Source: an uncultured Bacteroidales bacterium (GTDB lineage: Bacteria > Bacteroidota > Bacteroidia > Bacteroidales > Bacteroidaceae). Taken from it: DNA of 64,000 nucleotides. The stretch covers positions 62,001 through 126,000 of the forward strand of contig CADAEK010000003.1 of the NCBI GenBank assembly GCA_902786925.1. Direction: 5' to 3'. Below the pieces are notes generated by a model. The model saw only the letters and a list, made by a program, of their open reading frames with translations, did not search any database and was not told the origin of the DNA. Made by a program: the position numbers and the translations under genes. The stretch's first letter is position 1; the number at the start of each line of letters is the position of its first letter. Positions 59,430 through 64,000 of this stretch are shown here, piece by piece.

Positions 59430-62378
59430 ATGAAGAAAATCCATTCTGCCGTGATGGGGCTGATGATGATAGCCTCAACATCGCTGGCACAAACACAGAA
59501 GAGTCCCGTTACATTTAACGCATATGAGTGGGACTTTGGCACTATCAATGCCATGAAAGGAACAGTCTGCCACACGTTCACGCTGAAAAACACGTCGAAT
59601 GCAGCAATCAAGATTGGCAGGGCCATTCCAAGTTGCGAGTGCATCAAGGCACATTATCCCCAAGAGGCTATCTTGCCTGGAGAGGTAACCAAGGTCATGG
59701 TCGCCATGTCTCCTTCTGGCTCATCGGGGAAGACATACCGCAGCGTCGAATTGGTGGACACAGAAGGACGCACACTTGGCACCCTTTCGACAAAGGCCGT
59801 TGTTGAAGAGAAGACCCCTTCTTTTCTGATGCCCGACGGAGAGACGTATCCTTTCCAAAACCCGAATCTTTCTAACGAAGAGCGCGTGGAGAATCTCCTT
59901 TCGCTCCTTACGCCAGAAGAGAAGGTTGGACTGATGATGAACAAATCCGTTTCCGTCGATCGCCTCGGCATTCCATCCTATAACTGGTGGAGTGAAGCCT
60001 GCCACGGTGTTCGCCAAGGAGGCTATACCGTATACCCACAGCCTATTGGCATGGCAGCCGCATTCAGCGAGAAGCTGGTTTACGATGTATTCTCCACTGT
60101 ATCTGATGAAGCACGTGCCAACTGGAATCGTTCTGACCATAACGTGTTCAATGTGCCAATGGGAGTCACTTACTACCCAGGCAATCCTGAACTGACGTTT
60201 TGGTGTCCAAACGTGAACATCTTCCGCGACCCTCGCTGGGGACGTGGCCAAGAGACTTGCGGTGAAGACCCATACCTAAATGCTGTGCTGGGCGTACAGA
60301 CCGTACTTGGCATGCAAGGAAATGACGACAAGTACTTCAAGACCCATGCTTGCGCAAAGCACTATGCTGTGCACAGCGGACCAGAGCCTTTGCGCCACAC
60401 CTACAATGCCTCTGTTTCCATGCGAGACCTATGGGAAACATATCTACCAGCATTCAAAGCCTTGGTGAAGAAAGGCAATGTACGTGAGGTGATGTGTGCC
60501 TACAACCGCTACGAAGGCAAGCCTTGCTGCACCAGCGACCGCCTCTTGGTCGATATCCTTCGCCGCAAATGGGGCTACAACGCTATTGTTGTGACCGACT
60601 GCGACGCCATCAACAACTTCTATAACAAGGGACAGCATGAGACGCACCCTGACCCACTTTCTGCTTCTGTAGATGCCGTGCTGAATGGCACCGACCTCGA
60701 GTGCGGAAAGGTCTTCATGGTTCTGACAGAAGCTTTACAGAAAGGCCTCATCCAAGAATCCACGCTGGACGACCACTTGCGCAAGACACTTATGGGCCGC
60801 TTCGAGTTAGGCATGTTTGATCCTGCCGACATGCTGCCATGGGCCAACCTCGGTCCTGAAGTCATCAGCAGCGAGTCCAACAACGACCTTGCCACCCAAG
60901 CAGCCCGCGAGTCGATGGTACTGCTGAAAAACAACGGTGTCCTTCCCCTCTCTAAAAGCCTCAAAAACATCGCAGTAGTGGGTCCGAATGCAGACGACAC
61001 CGAACTGCTCAACGGTAACTATGGCGGCACCCCCACCAAAGAGCATACACACTCTCTGCTGGAAGGTATCCGCAATGCCGTGCCCAACGCTAACATCTTC
61101 TACAAGAAGGCTTGCGAACTCAACGACGAATATGCCACCGTTCATCATCTGAGCGATTTCAACGATGGCAAAGGCGTGCGTGTTGAGTTCTTCAATAACA
61201 ACTCATTGAGCGGCAATCCCGACAAGACCGACTACTACAACGAGCTTAACTTTAGCACGTTCGGTGCATGGGGATTTGCTCAAGGCATCAGCAAGGACAC
61301 CCTCTCTGTTCGAGTATCAGGCACATATAAGGCAACCTTCACTGGCGACATGAAATACACCCTCTCCACCGACAACGGCTATGTGCTCAAGGTGAATGGT
61401 GAAGTGGTAGAGGAAGCCTCTGCTGGTGGCCGCCGTGGCGGTTTCGGCTTTGGACGCAACGTGCAGTACAAGTCCTTCCCCGTAGAAGAGGGCAAGACCT
61501 ATGATGTCGTGATTGAGTACAAACATGGCAACGGCAACTTCGCCATGCTACGTGGTGACATCTGCGAACGCAAGCCCGTTGAGTTCACCGACCTTGCCGA
61601 GGAAGTGAAGAACATGGATGCCATTATCATCATCGGCGGCATCTCTGCACGAATGGAAGGAGAAGGCGGAGACAAGGCTGACATTGAACTGCCTATCGTA
61701 CAACAGCGTTTGGTGAAGGCCATGCACGCCACAGGAAAACCCGTCGTGTTCGTCAACTGCTCTGGTTCTGCCATCGCTTTCGGCAGCGTGGAAGACAGCT
61801 ACGACGCGCTTCTTCAGGCTTGGTACCCCGGACAGGGTGGAGCTAAAGCCTTGGCAGAAGTGCTCTTCGGCGACTATAACCCTGGCGGCAAACTGCCCGT
61901 CACATTCTATCGCTCCAACGATGACCTTCCCGATTTCCTTGACTACAGCATGGACAATCGCACCTACCGCTATTTCCAGGGCGCCCCACTCTATGCCTTC
62001 GGCCAAGGACTCTCATACACCACCTTCTCGGTAGGCAAAGGCAAGTTGTCAAAAAGCGCCATGAAAGCAGACGGAGCCGTGAAACTGACTGTTCCTGTCA
62101 CAAATACAGGTAAACGTGAAGGTACCGAAACAGTACAAGTCTATGTGAAGGCTCTTGACTATCCCGAGGCCCCCATCAAGTCGCTCAAAGGATTCCAGAA
62201 GTTAGCACTTCAAGCAGGCGAAACAGGAAAAGCAATCATCACGCTGGACGGTGAAGCCTTTGAGTATTACGATCCTTCTATTGACGAGCTCTCTACTCGT
62301 CCAGGACGATACCAGATTCTTTACGGTACCTCTTCGCTCGACAGCGACTTGCAGAGCCTCATCTTTGTAGTGAAATAA
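59430..62378 (+). CDS. Secreted glycoside hydrolase family 3 enzyme with N-terminal DUF1573 domain
   Basis: The 982-aa protein has a signal peptide (MIASTSLAQ), then a DUF1573 domain (about residues 28-135: WDFGTINAMKGTVCHTF and IPSCECIKAHYP). The GH3 catalytic barrel follows (about 165-470), with NWWSEACHGVR, AKHYAVHSGPE and the nucleophile Asp in VVTDCDAINN near residue 390. The second GH3 domain is interrupted by a PA14-like insert (about 580-700), and a fibronectin-like C-terminal domain ends it. The substrate is likely a beta-xyloside or beta-glucoside, judging from the nucleophile context. A Gly/Arg-rich loop (GGRRGGFGFGRN) lies in the insert. There is no SusC/SusD pair nearby. Confidence 0.9.
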   Translation: MKKIHSAVMGLMMIASTSLAQTQKSPVTFNAYEWDFGTINAMKGTVCHTFTLKNTSNAAIKIGRAIPSCECIKAHYPQEAILPGEVTKVMVAMSPSGSSGKTYRSVELVDTEGRTLGTLSTKAVVEEKTPSFLMPDGETYPFQNPNLSNEERVENLLSLLTPEEKVGLMMNKSVSVDRLGIPSYNWWSEACHGVRQGGYTVYPQPIGMAAAFSEKLVYDVFSTVSDEARANWNRSDHNVFNVPMGVTYYPGNPELTFWCPNVNIFRDPRWGRGQETCGEDPYLNAVLGVQTVLGMQGNDDKYFKTHACAKHYAVHSGPEPLRHTYNASVSMRDLWETYLPAFKALVKKGNVREVMCAYNRYEGKPCCTSDRLLVDILRRKWGYNAIVVTDCDAINNFYNKGQHETHPDPLSASVDAVLNGTDLECGKVFMVLTEALQKGLIQESTLDDHLRKTLMGRFELGMFDPADMLPWANLGPEVISSESNNDLATQAARESMVLLKNNGVLPLSKSLKNIAVVGPNADDTELLNGNYGGTPTKEHTHSLLEGIRNAVPNANIFYKKACELNDEYATVHHLSDFNDGKGVRVEFFNNNSLSGNPDKTDYYNELNFSTFGAWGFAQGISKDTLSVRVSGTYKATFTGDMKYTLSTDNGYVLKVNGEVVEEASAGGRRGGFGFGRNVQYKSFPVEEGKTYDVVIEYKHGNGNFAMLRGDICERKPVEFTDLAEEVKNMDAIIIIGGISARMEGEGGDKADIELPIVQQRLVKAMHATGKPVVFVNCSGSAIAFGSVEDSYDALLQAWYPGQGGAKALAEVLFGDYNPGGKLPVTFYRSNDDLPDFLDYSMDNRTYRYFQGAPLYAFGQGLSYTTFSVGKGKLSKSAMKADGAVKLTVPVTNTGKREGTETVQVYVKALDYPEAPIKSLKGFQKLALQAGETGKAIITLDGEAFEYYDPSIDELSTRPGRYQILYGTSSLDSDLQSLIFVVK

Positions 62379-62445
62379 ACAAGGTCTTGCAAGAAAAGAG
62401 AATGAGGCGTGTCAAAAGAGATGCCTCCAGAACCTCAAAATCGAA

Positions 62446-62509
62446 GTCCCCCACACCGGTCAACCGATGTGGGGGACTTTGACTAACCGATGTGGGGCAC
62501 ATCAGTTTT
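62446..62509. repeat. Repeat element with core ACCGATGTGGGG, also a terminator (family C)
   Basis: GTCCCCCACA (62446-62455) pairs perfectly with TGTGGGGGAC (62468-62477), with CGG/CCG inside, forming a long hairpin. A second direct copy of AACCGATGTGGGG starts 23 bp after the first (62462 and 62485). The second copy forms GATGTG-GGG-CACATC followed by TTTTTT, which fits an intrinsic terminator for the GH3 gene. The element lies between the convergent GH3 and ruvB genes. Confidence 0.75.
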
Positions 62510-62564
62510 TGGGGTGTTTAGCTCATGCTTTGATAGCACACCCTCCATTTTATGCGTCATTGCC

Positions 62565-63611
62565 TCAATCAAACAGATTGCGCATGCCCGTCGTGTCGTT
62601 GGGATTAGCCCAAGGATTGCGGCCCAAGTGCTTATAGGCCAATTCTGTCACCTCACGTCCACGTGGAGTACGCTTGATAAAGCCCTCCTTAATGAGGAAT
62701 GGCTCATAAACCTCTTCCACCGTGCCCGTATCTTCGCCGATGGCTGTAGCAATGGTGCCAAGCCCCACAGGGCCTCCCTTAAACTTATCAATGATGGTGG
62801 TGAGTAGCTTGTTGTCTATCTCGTCCAGACCAAACTTGTCAATGTTCAACGCTTCAAGCGCCATGTGGGCAATTGGCAAATCAATAGTGCCATTACCTTT
62901 CACCTGAGCGAAGTCACGCACACGGCGCAAAAGGGCATTGGCAATACGGGGCGTGCCACGAGAGCGGGAAGCAATCTCGCCTGCCGCATCGAAATCGCAA
63001 GGGATGCCTAACAACTTGGATGAACGGAGAATGATCTTCGTCAGCACTTCTGCATCATAGTATTCAAGGTGAAGGTTGATGCCGAAACGTGCACGCAGCG
63101 GAGCCGTCAAGAGTCCACTACGAGTTGTAGCGCCCACCAGCGTGAAAGGATTCAGGTCAATCTGAATGCTACGAGCCGACGGTCCCTTGTCTATCATGAT
63201 GTCAATACGGTAGTCCTCCATGGCAGAGTAAAGGTACTCCTCCACAATCGGCGAAAGACGGTGTATCTCGTCAATGAAAAGCACATCATTCTCTTCCAGC
63301 GACGTAAGGATGCCAGCGAGGTCGCCTGGCTTGTCAAGCACAGGACCCGACGTCACCTTAAACCCTACACCCAACTCATTGGCAATGATATTGGAAAGCG
63401 TGGTCTTACCCAGTCCTGGAGGGCCGTGCAGCAAGGTGTGGTCAAGAGGCTCACCACGAAAACGGGCCGCCTCAACAAACACACTCAGGTTTTCCACCAC
63501 CTTGTTCTGGCCACTGAAATCATCAAAGCGGAGCGGACGGAGGGCATTCTCAAAGTCCTTGTCCTTTGTGTTCCGCTGTTCACGTATATCAAAATCTTCT
63601 TGCATAGTCAT
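62565..63611 (-). CDS. ruvB: Holliday junction DNA helicase RuvB
   Basis: RuvB is the AAA+ motor that drives Holliday junction branch migration with RuvA. The 348-aa protein has [19 protein letters not shown], Walker A in [14 protein letters not shown] near residue 65, Walker B in [13 protein letters not shown], sensor 1 in [19 protein letters not shown], and the C-terminal winged helix with [16 protein letters not shown] and [19 protein letters not shown] take the ATG at 63611; a nearer one is at 63605, and the longer frame begins with TTG. The upstream gene's stop is 9 bp away. ruvA and ruvC are not in the window. Confidence 0.97.
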   Translation of the reverse strand: MTMQEDFDIREQRNTKDKDFENALRPLRFDDFSGQNKVVENLSVFVEAARFRGEPLDHTLLHGPPGLGKTTLSNIIANELGVGFKVTSGPVLDKPGDLAGILTSLEENDVLFIDEIHRLSPIVEEYLYSAMEDYRIDIMIDKGPSARSIQIDLNPFTLVGATTRSGLLTAPLRARFGINLHLEYYDAEVLTKIILRSSKLLGIPCDFDAAGEIASRSRGTPRIANALLRRVRDFAQVKGNGTIDLPIAHMALEALNIDKFGLDEIDNKLLTTIIDKFKGGPVGLGTIATAIGEDTGTVEEVYEPFLIKEGFIKRTPRGREVTELAYKHLGRNPWANPNDTTGMRNLFD

Positions 63612-63620
63612 TTCAAGCAA

Positions 63621-64000
63621 TTATTCATTCACCATAAACTTGCCTTCAGGCGTCATTCCCTCACAAGAAATATACATCTCGTGACACGAAGAGTTATTGT
63701 AGAACTCCACCGTGGCTTTGCCTTCAGCATCGGTCTTCACTTCCGGCTCCCAGAACAGAGTACGGCGGAAGTCATCCATCGGAGGCAGCACCGAATAGTC
63801 ATCCGTCTCGAAGGTTGTAGCCTTGTTGAAAGCATGGAAATGAGTGTTGCGCAATCCTTTCTGCTTCACTTGGAACGAATGGTGTGTATAGACGAACACA
63901 GTCACGGGATTCGGAATGGACGGAATCGTCCTCAGGTAGCGCGAATAGATATCCGATTTTTCGGTCACATAGACGGATTTCACCTCGTCCAAATCCATAT
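63621..64000 (-). CDS. C-terminal fragment of a large exported protein (runs off right edge)
   Basis: About 126 codons of the 3' end are inside the window. The end reads LPPMDDFRRTLFWEPEVKTDAEGKA, given here in pieces as LPPMDDFRRTLFWEPEV and KTDAEGKATVEFYNNSS, then GMTPEGKFMVNE. Endings of this kind occur in large Bacteroidales MG2/TonB-plug-like surface proteins. That is recollection of family shape, not an alignment. SDIYSRYLRTIPSIPNPV lies earlier in the fragment. The start is beyond the right edge. The stop codon lies 9 bp upstream of the ruvB start, so it is probably in one operon with ruvB. Confidence 0.7.
   Translation of the reverse strand, partial: MDLDEVKSVYVTEKSDIYSRYLRTIPSIPNPVTVFVYTHHSFQVKQKGLRNTHFHAFNKATTFETDDYSVLPPMDDFRRTLFWEPEVKTDAEGKATVEFYNNSSCHEMYISCEGMTPEGKFMVNE

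Overview
The window reads as chromosomal DNA of a Bacteroidales bacterium, most likely Prevotellaceae. The evidence is a secDF fusion, the families DUF5723, DUF4271 and DUF3098, several lipoproteins and Sec-secreted proteases (S46, DPP IV, M16), a type IX secretion-like C-terminal domain, and promoters of the Bacteroidetes type (TTTG, about 19-23 nt, TAnnTTTG). I see no rRNA, tRNA, CRISPR array, phage, plasmid gene or intact insertion sequence. Most genes are core housekeeping genes.

Layout. 1-7315 (minus strand): a partial secreted protein, a lipoprotein, ddh, secDF, then a rhomboid protease overlapping an endonuclease/exonuclease/phosphatase-family protein. 7592-11684 (plus): HU, then a large lipoprotein paired with a DUF5723 beta-barrel. 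11855-13334 (minus): a YqaA-like protein and a membrane protein of unknown function. 13558-21530 (plus): miaB, ftsX, DUF3098, uppP, truB, queA, folK and a dipeptidyl peptidase IV, tightly packed. 22038-24372 (plus): ridA, argB, an ECF sigma factor and a probable anti-sigma factor. 24675-26594 (minus): the greA, HIT, YgjP-like metallopeptidase, hotdog thioesterase operon. 26829-30511 (minus): a TPR protein and a TonB-receptor-like barrel. 30713-36534 (plus): nadB, an M16 protease and dacB. 36772-38073 (minus): purD, divergent from cysE and a THUMP-domain RNA methyltransferase (plus). 40843-45134 (minus): metK, DUF4271, hemD, rnpA, yidD and tatD, with overlaps or short gaps, behind a probable SAM-II riboswitch. 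45544-50246 (minus): a repeat-built lipoprotein and a large secreted putative metalloprotease. 50580: a tiny poly-Pro/poly-His lipoprotein. 50750-59124 (minus): topA, aroK, speA, a polysaccharide flippase and an S46 peptidase as one tight run. 59430-62378 (plus): a GH3 glycosidase with a fused DUF1573 domain. 62565-64000 (minus): ruvB and the 3' end of a large surface protein.

The least explained signal is in the intergenic DNA. Two kinds of short repeat sit in different places. At gene 3' ends or in long gaps there are small arrays with an exact 23- or 24-bp period, built from at least five unrelated core sequences. Two of these families occur twice in the window, one as a 65-bp element with 63 identical positions at both loci. 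Between divergent genes there are heptanucleotide arrays arranged as inverted pairs whose arms cover the -33 positions of the two outward promoters. Heptads also lie inside folK and inside the signal peptide of the barrel protein. All coordinates come from reading the sequence; functions are by family recognition without database searches.
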